Shown in pieces: positions 1-11,973 of a stretch of 64,000 nucleotides of DNA (position 1 is its first letter; every line of letters begins with the position of its first letter). A program made the translations under genes and the position numbers. Source of the DNA: Candidatus Gallionella acididurans (GTDB lineage Bacteria; Pseudomonadota; Gammaproteobacteria; Burkholderiales; Gallionellaceae); contig LSLI01000010.1 of assembly GCA_001577345.1 (NCBI GenBank), positions 1 through 64,000 of the forward strand, in the 5' to 3' direction. Under the pieces are notes generated by a model. The model saw only the letters and a program-made list of their open reading frames with translations, was not told where the DNA came from and did not search any database.

Positions 1-34
1 ACTAGAATGACAGCGAATATCTGAAGGGTGGAAT

Positions 35-1069
35 ATGGAACTCAGGCAATTGGGCGAAAGCGATCTGCATGTGTCGGCGTTGAGCCTGGGCACGATGACT
101 TTCGGCGAACAGAACAGCGAGGCGGATGCCTACGCTCAACTCGACTATGCGGTATCGCGAGGGGTGAACTTCATCGATGCCGCCGAGATGTATCCGGTTC
201 CGCCGCGCGCCGAGACCCAGGGACGCACCGAGAGCCATATCGGCTCCTGGCTGAAACACCAACGCCGCGACAAACTGATCGTCGCTACCAAGATCGCCGG
301 CCCGTCGCGCGGGTTCGCCTGGATACGCAACAGCCCGCGCATCGACCGCCAGAATCTTGAGGCGGCAATACACGACAGCCTTAAACGGTTGCAGACCGAC
401 TATATCGACCTCTACCAGATCCACTGGCCGGACCGCTATGTGCCGATGTTCGGCGCGAGCAGTTATGACGCATCCCAGGAACACAACACTGTGCCGATCA
501 CCGAGCAACTGCAAGCACTGGCGGACCTGGTCAAAACCGGAAAGGTGCGCCATATCGGCCTGTCCAACGAAACCCCGTGGGGCGTGAGCGAATTCGTGAA
601 GTGTGCGGAAAAAATGGGGCTGCCGAAAATCATCACGGTGCAGAACGCCTATCACCTGATGAACCGCAGCTTCGAGACAGGATTGGCAGAAGTCTGTCAT
701 CACGCCAAGGTAGGCCTGCTGGCATACAGCCCGCTGGCATTCGGTCACCTGACCGGAAAGTATCTTGCCGACCCGCAAGCCAAAGGGCGCATCACCTTGT
801 TCCCCGGATTCGGCCAGCGCTATGCAAAACCTAATGTGCCGGTGGCCAGCGCGGAATATGTGCGCATCGCCCGTGAAGCCGGACTGAGTCCCGCAACGAT
901 GGCGCTGGCCTTCGCGCGCACGCGCTGGTTCACCGGAAGCGTGTTGCTCGGCGCAACGAATCTGGATCAGCTGAAGGAAAACCTGGACAGCGCCGAAGTG
1001 ATGCTATCGGCGGAAGTGCTGGAGAAGATCGAGTCGGTGCACAAGGTATTTCCGAATCCAGCCCCATGA
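35..1069 (+). CDS. tas: NADP(H)-dependent aldo/keto reductase, Tas-like
   Basis: A 344-residue soluble oxidoreductase of the aldo/keto reductase superfamily, which reduces carbonyl compounds with NAD(P)H in a TIM barrel. The catalytic tetrad can be read as D48 and Y53 (FIDAAEMYP), K86 (VATK) and H130 (YQIHWPD). The loop before residue 60 and the overall length fit the Tas branch rather than shorter AKRs. The ATG at 35 follows a purine-rich AAGGGTGG. It stands first in the window, so its upstream partners are unknown. The substrate cannot be told from sequence. Family assignment is secure; the Tas name is likely. Confidence 0.85.
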   Translation: MELRQLGESDLHVSALSLGTMTFGEQNSEADAYAQLDYAVSRGVNFIDAAEMYPVPPRAETQGRTESHIGSWLKHQRRDKLIVATKIAGPSRGFAWIRNSPRIDRQNLEAAIHDSLKRLQTDYIDLYQIHWPDRYVPMFGASSYDASQEHNTVPITEQLQALADLVKTGKVRHIGLSNETPWGVSEFVKCAEKMGLPKIITVQNAYHLMNRSFETGLAEVCHHAKVGLLAYSPLAFGHLTGKYLADPQAKGRITLFPGFGQRYAKPNVPVASAEYVRIAREAGLSPATMALAFARTRWFTGSVLLGATNLDQLKENLDSAEVMLSAEVLEKIESVHKVFPNPAP

Positions 1070-1109
1070 ACAGCGTGCATGAATTGTCACCTATCACACG
1101 TCAGCAGCC

Positions 1110-1601
1110 ATGAGCACTTTGCGCCATAAACTGATGCACCAAGAAAGCGAGAAACGGCTCCATGCCGCTCAGTTACTGAGTGCAGCCTCAGATGACTCTG
1201 ACTCCGCCTATCTGCTACAGCTAATCGCATTTGAACTGCTGCTTAAGATCGTAGTGGAAAAGGTTACTCAAACTAATGCCCATAGTCATAAATACCAAGA
1301 CCTATTCAACTCGTTACCTCTGGAAAAACAGGACGAGATACTTTGCATTGCTGGGGAGCGCATCGGACCCTCCGAGCTTTCTTCAGACTATGCAGGTGTC
1401 CTGATGGACTTGGGCAGTAACTTCGTCAAACTCCGCTATCCATACGAAAAATATAGCCACATGATCGAGCCAGATTATGAAAAGGTGGGAGCCAAGTGGA
1501 TCGCTAGCGGCGCCAACACTGCTGACGCAGACTTCCGTTATCATCCCGAGGAGCTGTTTGGCCTAACGTTCGCGCTACAGCAGGTCGCAAATATCTGCTA
1601 A
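1110..1601 (+). CDS. HEPN-like hypothetical protein
   Basis: A 163-residue protein I recognise only loosely. The layout is a helical N-terminus, a segment AYLLQLIAFELLLKIVVEK, then HSHKYQDLFNSLP, then FVKLRYPYEKYSH. This resembles HEPN-type helical bundles that carry a conserved R near an RYxYE patch. The usual R(x4-6)H RNase motif is not clean here, because the R and the H are seven residues apart. It follows the aldo/keto reductase by 40 bp on the same strand. No partner nucleotidyltransferase (MNT) gene is adjacent, so a toxin role is not supported. Function is unknown; HEPN membership is inference. Confidence 0.6.
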   Translation: MSTLRHKLMHQESEKRLHAAQLLSAASDDSDSAYLLQLIAFELLLKIVVEKVTQTNAHSHKYQDLFNSLPLEKQDEILCIAGERIGPSELSSDYAGVLMDLGSNFVKLRYPYEKYSHMIEPDYEKVGAKWIASGANTADADFRYHPEELFGLTFALQQVANIC

Positions 1602-1649
1602 TAACTTATTCAACCCGACGACGCTTCGTAGCTTGGATTAATTCTGACG

Positions 1650-2024
1650 TTAACCGTTCTCTATAAACTCCAGCGCATTACCATCAGGATCCCTACAAAA
1701 CAGCGCGCAGCGGCCGGATGAACTGAGCGTGCAGGCGATCCCCGCCCGTTCCAGGCGTGCAATCAACTGCCCAAGATCAGATACCGCCAGCGCAACATGC
1801 CGGTCGCGCCCGCCGTACGCGGGGCGCTGCAAGCCGGCCTCGGGGTCGGGCAGCAGCAACAGGTGAATCTGCTGGTTCGGTGCCACGTCGTACCACATGC
1901 CTTCATAGCTCATCGCCGGGCGCTCCGGGTCGGGGCGCAAACCGAGCACGCCCTCGTAAAAGGCGCGTGATCTGGCCAAGTCTGAGGTCAGAAAGCTGGT
2001 ATGAAGGATTCCGGTAATTATCAT
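1650..2024 (-). CDS. VOC (glyoxalase/bleomycin-resistance fold) protein
   Basis: A 124-residue single-domain vicinal-oxygen-chelate protein. The opening GILHTSFLTSDLARSRAFYE, the central HLLLLPDP and the closing DPDGNALEFIENG match paired beta-alpha-beta-beta-beta modules. H8 in the first module, a central H and the terminal E are the expected metal ligands. Such proteins act as lyases, isomerases or dioxygenases on small substrates. It converges on the HEPN-like gene. Its upstream side is a cluster of palindromic repeats. The specific reaction cannot be assigned. Confidence 0.8.
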   Translation of the reverse strand: MIITGILHTSFLTSDLARSRAFYEGVLGLRPDPERPAMSYEGMWYDVAPNQQIHLLLLPDPEAGLQRPAYGGRDRHVALAVSDLGQLIARLERAGIACTLSSSGRCALFCRDPDGNALEFIENG

Positions 2025-2055
2025 GGTAGTAATGCCCTATATCTTGATGGTTCAT

Positions 2056-2244
2056 CCTTCGATACCTCAGGACGAACGGAAAGTTTTTCGATGTAAGTCG
2101 ATACATCCGTTATGGTTCGATACGCTTGGCGTTCCGTGCCATGAACTTGCCGAATGGTCACCACGAACGGAGTGTTTTTATAGGCCTCAGTACAGGCCTC
2201 AGCACAAACAGAAAAATAGCCGTTCGCCCTGAGGTATCGAAGGG
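2056..2244. repeat. Palindromic repeat cluster, left of the GIY-YIG gene
   Basis: A mosaic of short palindromic units built from CGAACGG and GATACCTCAG or their complements. A unit at 2056-2079 (CCTTCGATACCTCAGG...) is an inverted partner of the unit at 2220-2244 (...CTGAGGTATCGAAGGG). Degenerate partial units lie between, around 2100-2175. The same family occurs at 2596-2750 and 37821-37913. It resembles the widespread intergenic GTTCG...CGAAG repeats of proteobacteria. Confidence 0.8.
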
Positions 2245-2256
2245 TGGACGTACATC

Positions 2257-2562
2257 TCATCGCAATTTGTCCGGCAGTGGATTATTTGTTCCCCATGCGA
2301 ATTGCTGCACGGCTTTCCAATCGCCGCGCATCATGGCTTCCTTCTTTTTGCGGCTCCAGCCCTTAATTTGTTGTTCTGCCGCAAGAGCCTCCTCGCGTGT
2401 AGTGCAGTCTTGCGACCAGAACAATTGCACAGGCATGCGAGTCGCAGTGTATCCGCCGCATTCGCCGCTTTGGTGCTCGGCCATCCGCATTTCGAGGTTG
2501 TCTGTGTGGCCGGTGTAATAACTGTCATCGGAGCAGTGAAGAATGTAAACGTAAAAAGCCAT
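2257..2562 (-). CDS. GIY-YIG nuclease domain protein (UPF0213-like)
   Basis: A 101-residue stand-alone GIY-YIG domain. The diagnostic signature is YVYIL followed ten residues later by YYTGHTDN. A catalytic-type Arg follows in LEMRMAEH, and the later Glu is in AAEQQIKGWSR. I chose the ATG at 2562 because AGGAG lies just upstream. An earlier in-frame ATG at 2607 would translate repeat DNA. The gene is sandwiched between two clusters of the same palindromic repeat (2056-2244 and 2596-2750). GIY-YIG enzymes nick or cut DNA and often act on branched or hairpin structures. A link between this protein and the repeats is inference. Confidence 0.88.
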   Translation of the reverse strand: MAFYVYILHCSDDSYYTGHTDNLEMRMAEHQSGECGGYTATRMPVQLFWSQDCTTREEALAAEQQIKGWSRKKKEAMMRGDWKAVQQFAWGTNNPLPDKLR

Positions 2563-2595
2563 ATCTACTCCTGAGTTATGGGAATGACCGTTCAC

Positions 2596-2750
2596 CCTTC
2601 GATACATCCGTTATGGTTCGATACCTCACCACGAACGGATGTACCATGTGCTGAGGCTCCTGAGGTATCGAAGGGCGAATCATCAGCACGAACGGAAAAA
2701 TAACCGTTCGTCCTGAGATGTATCGAAGGGCGAAGCATCAGGGCAAACGG
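2596..2750. repeat. Palindromic repeat cluster, right of the GIY-YIG gene
   Basis: At least four units of the same family as the left cluster, at about 2596-2605, 2615-2638, 2660-2695 and 2704-2750, in alternating orientation. The 24-base unit at 2615-2638 (GGTTCGATACCTCACC...) recurs exactly at 37890-37913. The cluster ends 22 bp before the purT stop codon. Confidence 0.8.
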
Positions 2751-2771
2751 TATATAAACCCCGGCGGTAAT

Positions 2772-3989
2772 TTACGCTTTAACAGGAACCACCTTGCCGG
2801 CCGCCAACTTGGCGCGGCCGCGCGCCTCGTCGGTATCCTTGCCGGTTGCCAGCGCCACGCCCATGCGGCGGCGCGCGAATGACTCAGGTTTTCCGAACAG
2901 GCGTATATCGCTGTTCGGCACACGCAGCGCATCCGCCACACCCGCAAAGGCGATGCCCCGGGCTTCGTGCTGGCCGTAGATCACCGCGCTCGCACCCGGT
3001 GTTCGCAGCGCGGTGTTCACCGGCAGGCCGAGGATGGCGCGGGCGTGCAACTCGAATTCGTTCTGCACCTGCGAACACATCGTCACCATGCCGGTGTCGT
3101 GCGGGCGCGGGCTGACTTCGCTGAACCAGACTTCATCGCCTTTGACGAACAGTTCCACGCCGAAAATGCCCAGTCCGCCGAGATCGTCGGTGACTTTCTT
3201 CGCGATGTCACGGGTGCGCTGCAGGGCCAGCGGAGACATGGCTTGGGGCTGCCAGCTCTCGACGTAATCGCCGTGCACCTGGACATGACCGATAGGGTCG
3301 CAGTAGTGCGTTTCGGTTTTGCCATCCGCGCCGATCGCGCGCACGGTGAGCTGGGTGATCTCATAATCGAAACGGATCAACCCTTCGACGATCACCCTGC
3401 CCTGGTTCACGCGACTGCCGCTGGCGGCATAGTTCCATGCCGCTTCTGCCTCTGCGGCATTATCCACTTTGGATTGTCCCTTGCCGGACGAGGACATCAC
3501 CGGCTTGATGATGCACGGATAGCCGATGTGCTCGATCGCGGCGCGCATCTCGGCCAGGCTGTCGGCGAACTTATACGGCGAAGTCGGCAGGCCCAGCGTC
3601 TCGGCGGCCAGGCGGCGTATGCCTTCGCGGTTCATCGTCAGGCGCGTGGCGCGCGCGGTGGGAATCACGCGCGCCAGCCCTTCCTGCTCGATCTGTTCCA
3701 GCATGTCGGTGGCGATGGCCTCGATCTCCGGCACGACCAGATGCGGCTTCTCCTGCTCGATCAGCGCGCGCAGCGCGGCGCCGTCAGCCATGTTGATGAC
3801 ATGGGCACGATGCGCGACCTGCTGTCCGGGCGCGTTGGCGTAGCGATCCACCGCGATGGTCTCAACACCCAGGCGTTGCAGCGCAATGATGACCTCCTTG
3901 CCCAGCTCGCCGCTGCCGAGCAGCATGACGCGGATGGCGGAGGATGTATGCGGGGTGCCGATAACAAGGGGCTTCATTTGAGTTGTCAT
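2772..3989 (-). CDS. purT: Formate-dependent phosphoribosylglycinamide formyltransferase
   Basis: A 405-residue ATP-grasp enzyme of purine synthesis. It joins formate and ATP to GAR, giving formyl-GAR without a folate cofactor. The N-terminal Rossmann-like part holds [12 protein letters not shown]. The ATP-grasp part includes [11 protein letters not shown] and the metal-binding [14 protein letters not shown]. Length matches the family. It is transcribed away from the aldolase gene across a 112-bp shared promoter region. The start at 3989 has no clear Shine-Dalgarno, and a second ATG at 3977 is possible. The neighbouring oxalate and malonate loci could make formate plentiful, but that link is speculative. 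Confidence 0.95.
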   Translation of the reverse strand: MTTQMKPLVIGTPHTSSAIRVMLLGSGELGKEVIIALQRLGVETIAVDRYANAPGQQVAHRAHVINMADGAALRALIEQEKPHLVVPEIEAIATDMLEQIEQEGLARVIPTARATRLTMNREGIRRLAAETLGLPTSPYKFADSLAEMRAAIEHIGYPCIIKPVMSSSGKGQSKVDNAAEAEAAWNYAASGSRVNQGRVIVEGLIRFDYEITQLTVRAIGADGKTETHYCDPIGHVQVHGDYVESWQPQAMSPLALQRTRDIAKKVTDDLGGLGIFGVELFVKGDEVWFSEVSPRPHDTGMVTMCSQVQNEFELHARAILGLPVNTALRTPGASAVIYGQHEARGIAFAGVADALRVPNSDIRLFGKPESFARRRMGVALATGKDTDEARGRAKLAAGKVVPVKA

Positions 3990-4101
3990 GGTGGTAACCA
4001 GGGTTGGAATTGCGCGAAATTATACACGCGTGCAGCAGGCTATTCTTGTTCAGCAACAGGAGTAACATGGAGCACCCGTACAACCGCTAAGGAACCGGAT
4101 C

Positions 4102-5154
<1,053 letters not shown>

Positions 5155-5186
5155 CCGGCCGGAATCATTGATGTGCCGCAAAGGAA

Positions 5187-6095
5187 TTAGTCCGCCTGCT
5201 TCCAGACTGTGTTTTCCGCCACCTGCATTTTTTCCGATAACAGGCTGGCGGAGACGATCAGCAGCGCGCCTGTCCAGTCTCGCAGCTGCATCACTTCACC
5301 GGCAAGCAGATAAGAGGATACCGCCGCTATCACCAGTTCGAACAAAAACAGCAGCACGGCGCGATTGGACTGCAAATGGGTGACCCCGTATTGCACGGCA
5401 TAGCCGGTGGCGCAAAGTGCGACACCGAGCAAGCCCAGTATCACCCAGGTTTGCATGTCCGCCGCCGGCAGGTGAACCGGCGTTACGCCTTGCCACCACA
5501 GCAATGGCAGCGCCAGCAATGTTGTGCCCAGCAACACGCTGCAGGTCTTCGCCTCTATGCTCAAATGCGAGGCGCGGCGCGAAACCACGTTGGAAAGGGC
5601 AAAACCCATACCCGCCGACAGCCCCGTCCATTCGGAAAGATTCTGCGGCAAAGGCAAACCGCCTTGTGGTTCCCATAACATGATGACCGCGCCGCCGCAG
5701 GACAGTGCCATGACCAGGTAGCCGTAGCGGTTCAGCCGCTCCCCAAGCAGCCAGTAGGAAAACAGGATGGTCCACAGCGGCGCGAGGTAGAACAGCAGCA
5801 GCACGCGCATCACTTCGCCGTGCAGCATCGCCAGCACATAGCCCAGATTCGCCCAGCCCGCGCTCAACACCAGCGCGGCCGCCCACCACCCCGCTTTCGG
5901 CAGTTCACGCCACACGCGCGGCAGCATGAATGCGCCGCACAGCATCGCCAGCGCATAAGTGATCAGCGTCGCCAGCGGGCCGGACACGCCGGTTTCCTGC
6001 AACACCCGGTAGGGATACCAGATCAGCCCCCACACCAGTGCGCCGCTCAGTATCCCGGCGACAGGCAATACATTTTGTTTTGATGACACCGGCAC
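5187..6095 (-). CDS. DMT-superfamily EamA permease
   Basis: A 302-residue inner-membrane protein with about ten hydrophobic helices in two EamA repeats. The first repeat includes LVLSAGWANLGYVLAML and the second VILGLLGVALCATGYAV. Such proteins export amino acids or other metabolites, or have unknown cargo. It converges with the aldolase gene and diverges from dapC, only 46 bp away. No substrate clue is visible. Confidence 0.85.
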   Translation of the reverse strand: MPVSSKQNVLPVAGILSGALVWGLIWYPYRVLQETGVSGPLATLITYALAMLCGAFMLPRVWRELPKAGWWAAALVLSAGWANLGYVLAMLHGEVMRVLLLFYLAPLWTILFSYWLLGERLNRYGYLVMALSCGGAVIMLWEPQGGLPLPQNLSEWTGLSAGMGFALSNVVSRRASHLSIEAKTCSVLLGTTLLALPLLWWQGVTPVHLPAADMQTWVILGLLGVALCATGYAVQYGVTHLQSNRAVLLFLFELVIAAVSSYLLAGEVMQLRDWTGALLIVSASLLSEKMQVAENTVWKQAD

Positions 6096-6141
6096 GGCCC
6101 GTATAATGCGCGCTAATTTTCGCGCGCCATTGAGATAGAGA

Positions 6142-7347
6142 ATGAATCCTGATTTGCAAAAATTGCAGCCCTACCCGTTCCAGAAACTCGCCGCGCTGTT
6201 TGGCGAGGTTCAGCCCAACCAGAACTACCGCGCTATCAGCCTGTCGATCGGGGAACCAAAACACGCCACACCGCAATTCATCCGCGAAGCATTGACGGCC
6301 AACCTTGACGGGCTGGCGAATTATCCCACAACCGCCGGCGGCGACGCATTGCGCAATACGATAGCCGGCTGGCTGGCCACGCGCTACGGCATCCCGGTGC
6401 CGGACAGCAAGACCCAGGTGTTGCCGGTAAACGGCAGCCGCGAGGCATTGTTCGCGTTTGCGCAGGCTGTTATTGACCGCACGAAAAATGATCCTGCCGT
6501 GGTCTGCCCCAATCCGTTCTACCAGATCTACGAAGGTGCGGCTTTTCTGGCGGGCGCCACGCCCCATTTCCTCAACTCATTGCCGGATGACAACTACGCG
6601 TTGAACTTTGCGCAACTGCCCGAGGCAGTCTGGCAGCGCACCCAATTGATTTACGTGTGTTCGCCGGGGAATCCGACCGGACGCGTGATGCCGCTGGCCG
6701 AATGGAAAACCCTGTTTGAGATGTCCGATCGTTACGGCTTTGTGATCGCTTCGGATGAATGCTATTCCGAGATTTACTTTACCGAGCAACCCCTGGGCGC
6801 GCTGCAGGCCGCCCGTCGCCTGGGCCGCAACGACTATAAAAATCTGGTCGTGTTCTCCAGCTTGTCGAAGCGCTCCAACGTGCCGGGCATGCGCTCCGGT
6901 TTTGTCGCCGGGGACGCCGGCGTCATCGAAAAATTCGCGCTGTACCGCACCTATCACGGCTCGGCGATGAATCCTGCAATACAAGCCGCCAGCATCGCTG
7001 CATGGAATGATGAAGTGCATGTGGCAGAAAATCGCCGTATGTATGCGGAAAAATTCGCCAAAGTCATGCAAATACTCAAGCCGGCATTGCCGGTCGTCAT
7101 GCCGGATGCCGGGTTTTACCTGTGGGTGCGCACCCCGATCGCCGACACCATCTTCGCGCAAGCCCTGTATCGAGATTATAATGTGGCCGTGTTGCCGGGC
7201 AGCTATCTTGCGCGCAGTGCGAATGGCATGAACCCCGGCAATAATTTCGTGCGCATGGCTCTGGTCGCCAGCATTGAAGAGGCAGTGGAAGCCGCACGGC
7301 GCATCGCAGAATTTGCCGGGGCGTATGGCAATACCCCCCGGCGTTAA
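6142..7347 (+). CDS. dapC: Succinyldiaminopimelate transaminase
   Basis: A 401-residue fold-type I PLP aminotransferase. It makes N-succinyl-LL-diaminopimelate in the succinylase branch of lysine and peptidoglycan synthesis. The PLP lysine sits in FSSLSKRSNVPGMRSGF, the cofactor region is CSPGNPTGRV, and the Asp/Tyr pair is in ASDECYSEIYF. The role is set by context: dapD starts 73 bp downstream and dapE follows. ATG 6142 follows GAGATAGAGA. Other class I/II aminotransferases look similar, but the neighbours make DapC likely. Confidence 0.9.
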   Translation: MNPDLQKLQPYPFQKLAALFGEVQPNQNYRAISLSIGEPKHATPQFIREALTANLDGLANYPTTAGGDALRNTIAGWLATRYGIPVPDSKTQVLPVNGSREALFAFAQAVIDRTKNDPAVVCPNPFYQIYEGAAFLAGATPHFLNSLPDDNYALNFAQLPEAVWQRTQLIYVCSPGNPTGRVMPLAEWKTLFEMSDRYGFVIASDECYSEIYFTEQPLGALQAARRLGRNDYKNLVVFSSLSKRSNVPGMRSGFVAGDAGVIEKFALYRTYHGSAMNPAIQAASIAAWNDEVHVAENRRMYAEKFAKVMQILKPALPVVMPDAGFYLWVRTPIADTIFAQALYRDYNVAVLPGSYLARSANGMNPGNNFVRMALVASIEEAVEAARRIAEFAGAYGNTPRR

Positions 7348-7420
7348 GACAGCAATGGCGAAGGCGTAAGGCCTTGCGCTTCTGCAGACAACAAACCATT
7401 TTCATAAACCGGGAATCATC

Positions 7421-8242
7421 ATGGATCAACTGCAACAAATCATCGAACAAGGTTTTGAACGCCGCGCCGAGATCACCCCGCGCAATGCCGATGCGCAACT
7501 CAAGGAAGCGGTCGATAGCGTCATCACCCAGCTCGACCAGGGCAAACTGCGCGTGGCGGAAAAGATAGACGGCCAGTGGGTCACCCACCAATGGCTGAAA
7601 AAGGCCGTGCTGCTGTCGTTCCGCCTGGAAGACAACGCCTTCATCAAGGGCGGCTTCACCAATTATTATGACAAGGTGCCGTCCAAGTTCGCCGACTACA
7701 ACAGCCGTGATTTCCGCGAAGGCGGCTTCCGCGTCGTGCCCCCGGCAGCGGCGCGCAGGGGCGCGTTCATCGGCAAGAATGTGGTGCTGATGCCCTCGTA
7801 TGTCAACATCGGCGCCTATGTCGATGAAGGCACGATGGTGGACACCTGGGCCACCGTCGGCTCCTGCGCCCAGATAGGCAAAAATGTGCACCTCTCCGGC
7901 GGTGTCGGCATAGGCGGCGTGCTGGAACCGGTGCAGGCCAACCCGACCATCATCGGCGACAACTGTTTCGTCGGAGCACGCTCGGAAATCGTCGAGGGCG
8001 TGATCCTGGAAGACAACGTGGTGATCTCGATGGGTGTGTTCATCGGGCAAAGCACCAAGATTTATGACCGTGAATCGGGCGAGATCAGCTACGGACGGGT
8101 ACCGTCCGGCTCGGTGGTCGTCAACGGTAGCCTGCCTTCCAAGGATGGCAGCCACAGCTTGTATTGTGCGGTGATCGTGAAAAAAGTCGATGCCAAGACC
8201 TTGTCCAAGGTGGGAATCAACGAATTGCTGCGCGGGATTTGA
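7421..8242 (+). CDS. dapD: Tetrahydrodipicolinate N-succinyltransferase
   Basis: A 273-residue cytosolic acyltransferase that transfers succinyl from succinyl-CoA to tetrahydrodipicolinate. The N-terminal helical domain (residues 1-105) is followed by a left-handed beta-helix of hexapeptide repeats ([18 protein letters not shown] and on), with the typical [14 protein letters not shown] loop. Length matches the family. It lies between dapC and pilU in a DAP block. RBS is weak (GGGAATCATC). Confidence 0.97.
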   Translation: MDQLQQIIEQGFERRAEITPRNADAQLKEAVDSVITQLDQGKLRVAEKIDGQWVTHQWLKKAVLLSFRLEDNAFIKGGFTNYYDKVPSKFADYNSRDFREGGFRVVPPAAARRGAFIGKNVVLMPSYVNIGAYVDEGTMVDTWATVGSCAQIGKNVHLSGGVGIGGVLEPVQANPTIIGDNCFVGARSEIVEGVILEDNVVISMGVFIGQSTKIYDRESGEISYGRVPSGSVVVNGSLPSKDGSHSLYCAVIVKKVDAKTLSKVGINELLRGI

Positions 8243-8292
8243 CCGCAGGGGCGTATCGCCATACGCCCCTGAATCGTTACAAGGGGGACTTC

Positions 8293-9444
8293 ATGATCAT
8301 TACGCCGTTATTGCAACTCGCCGCCAGCAAACAGGCTTCCGACCTGTTCTTCTCTGTCGGTGCGCCGGTCAACATCAAGATCGAAGGCATCACGATGCCG
8401 GTCAACGCGCAGATTCTGGACGGGGAAGTCGTCAAGCGCATCGCGTATGAGATGTTGTCTGCGAAGCAGATCGCGGAATTTGAAACCCGGATGGAATTGA
8501 ATTTTTCATTCAATGCCTCCGGCATCGGCACCTTCCGCATCAACGTTTTTCGCCAGCGTGGCGACGTGGCCATCGTGGCCCGCTATATCAAGGCCAGGAT
8601 AGGAAGCTCCGAGGAGTTGAACCTTCCCGAAATCCTTAAAGACCTGATCATGGAAAAGCGCGGACTGGTGCTGGTGGTCGGCGCTACCGGTTCCGGAAAG
8701 TCCACGACGCTCGCCTCCATGATAGAGCATCGCAGCAATACCACCGGCGGCCACATCCTGACGATAGAAGAGCCCATCGAATATATTTTCAGGCACGGCA
8801 AATCCATCGTGAACCAGCGGGAAATCGGCGCGGACACGCTCTCATACGAAAATGCCCTGTCCAGTGGCATGCGTGAAGCCCCCGATGTGCTGATGATAGG
8901 AGAAGTGCGCGAGCGCGAAACACTCAAGCATGCCCTGATCTTCGCCCAGACCGGACATTTGTGCCTGGCTACCCTGCATGCCAACAACAGCTACCATGCA
9001 TTGAACCGTATCGTGAATTTTTTTCCCTATGAGTCGCGCAGGGGTGTTCTGGCCGATCTGTCGATGTGCCTGCGCGCGGTGATCTCGCAACGCCTGGTGC
9101 GCAACGTGCAAGGCAAACAGGTTCCCGCCGTGGAGATTCTGCTGAACACCGCTTTGATAGCGGATCAGATCAAGAACGACGAGCTCGACAAGATACGCGA
9201 GTCTATCGAAAAGAGCGTGTCCGCCGGTTCGCAAACCTTCGAACAGGCTCTCTACAAGCTGCTGAAGAAGGGGCTGATCACCAAGGAAGAAGCGCTGCGC
9301 AACGCCGATTCTGCGAGCAACCTGTCTTCCCTTGTGGATTTTTCGGAACGCACCAACACCCAGAAGGTTCCGGTATTTTCCCCCGCTGGCGGCAAGGGCG
9401 GCGATCTGAGCAGTATCAAGCTTAACCTGAACGATCCGAAATGA
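8293..9444 (+). CDS. pilU: Type IV pilus twitching ATPase PilU
   Basis: A 383-residue hexameric secretion ATPase working at the cytoplasmic side of the type IV pilus, where PilT/PilU drive retraction. Walker A is GATGSGKST (130-138). The Asp box region is MIGEVRERETL, and the His box is GHLCLATLHANN. I took ATG 8293 because AGGGGG lies directly upstream; a longer upstream frame overlaps dapD. Length and the C-terminal tail favour PilU over PilT (about 345 residues). Its stop overlaps the arsC-like gene by 4 bp, so both are translationally coupled. It sits inside a dap block, away from other pil genes except pilW at 25.5 kb. Confidence 0.9.
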   Translation: MIITPLLQLAASKQASDLFFSVGAPVNIKIEGITMPVNAQILDGEVVKRIAYEMLSAKQIAEFETRMELNFSFNASGIGTFRINVFRQRGDVAIVARYIKARIGSSEELNLPEILKDLIMEKRGLVLVVGATGSGKSTTLASMIEHRSNTTGGHILTIEEPIEYIFRHGKSIVNQREIGADTLSYENALSSGMREAPDVLMIGEVRERETLKHALIFAQTGHLCLATLHANNSYHALNRIVNFFPYESRRGVLADLSMCLRAVISQRLVRNVQGKQVPAVEILLNTALIADQIKNDELDKIRESIEKSVSAGSQTFEQALYKLLKKGLITKEEALRNADSASNLSSLVDFSERTNTQKVPVFSPAGGKGGDLSSIKLNLNDPK

Positions 9445-9797
9445 AGCTGTATGGCATTCCAAACTGCAGCACGGTAAAGAAGGCCCGCGACTGGCTGGCC
9501 GGTCAGGGCATCGCGGTCGAATTTCACGATTTCAAGAAACACGGGCTGGATCAAGCAACCGCGCAAGCCTGGTTGAAGCAGACCGACTGGACCACGCTGG
9601 TCAATCGCGGTGGCCTGACCTGGAGAGGTTTGCCGGAACAGCGCAAACAGGCAATCCAGGATGCTACTGCCGCACTCGCCCTGATGCTGGAAAAAACCAG
9701 CGTGATCAAGCGCCCCTTGCTGGAACAGGACGGCAAGCTGCTGCACGTCGGTTTCGACGCCGCGGCCTACTCAAAAATTTTCAACCCAACCCGATAA
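9441..9797 (+). CDS. ArsC/Spx-family reductase, YffB-like
   Basis: A 118-residue thioredoxin-fold protein of the ArsC/YffB group. The N-terminal YGIPNCSTVKKARDWL carries a single redox-type cysteine, C9, rather than CxxC. The end LLEQDGKLLHVGF is typical of the family. Members act as glutathione-dependent reductases or have unknown roles; arsenate reduction is not implied. The ATG overlaps the pilU stop (ATGA), and dapE follows 9 bp later. Confidence 0.88.
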   Translation: MKLYGIPNCSTVKKARDWLAGQGIAVEFHDFKKHGLDQATAQAWLKQTDWTTLVNRGGLTWRGLPEQRKQAIQDATAALALMLEKTSVIKRPLLEQDGKLLHVGFDAAAYSKIFNPTR

Positions 9798-11836
<2,039 letters not shown>

Positions 11837-11860
11837 TTCGAAGCACCTAGAAATTCAGAA

Positions 11861-11960
11861 TTTCGGGATGAAGCGCAAGGAGCCGCGCAGTGAATGACGA
11901 GACATACCGCAAAGGTAGGCGAGAAATGAGCGAGCACGCGACGCCGCGATTCGCCCGAAA
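11861..11960. ncRNA. Structured intergenic element, copy 1 (prmB-hpnC)
   Basis: A ~100-bp element with a conserved core (CAAGGAGCCGCGCAG from 11876, and GCGAGCACGCGACGC before 11946). It is closed by an outer helix: TTTCGGG 11861-11867 pairs with CCCGAAA 11954-11960, and GAA and CGC (11870-11876) pair with TTC and GCG (11946-11952). An inner hairpin TACC...GGTA has a variable loop. Copy 2 lies at 12830-12926 with the same core but a different outer-stem sequence. It could be RNA or a mobile palindromic repeat; the strand is undetermined. Confidence 0.6.
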
Positions 11961-11973
11961 AATGGATTTATAA

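Noticed and set aside
2023-2518. Small plus-strand frames through the repeat cluster
   Set aside because: They translate repeat DNA or are shadows of the GIY-YIG gene.
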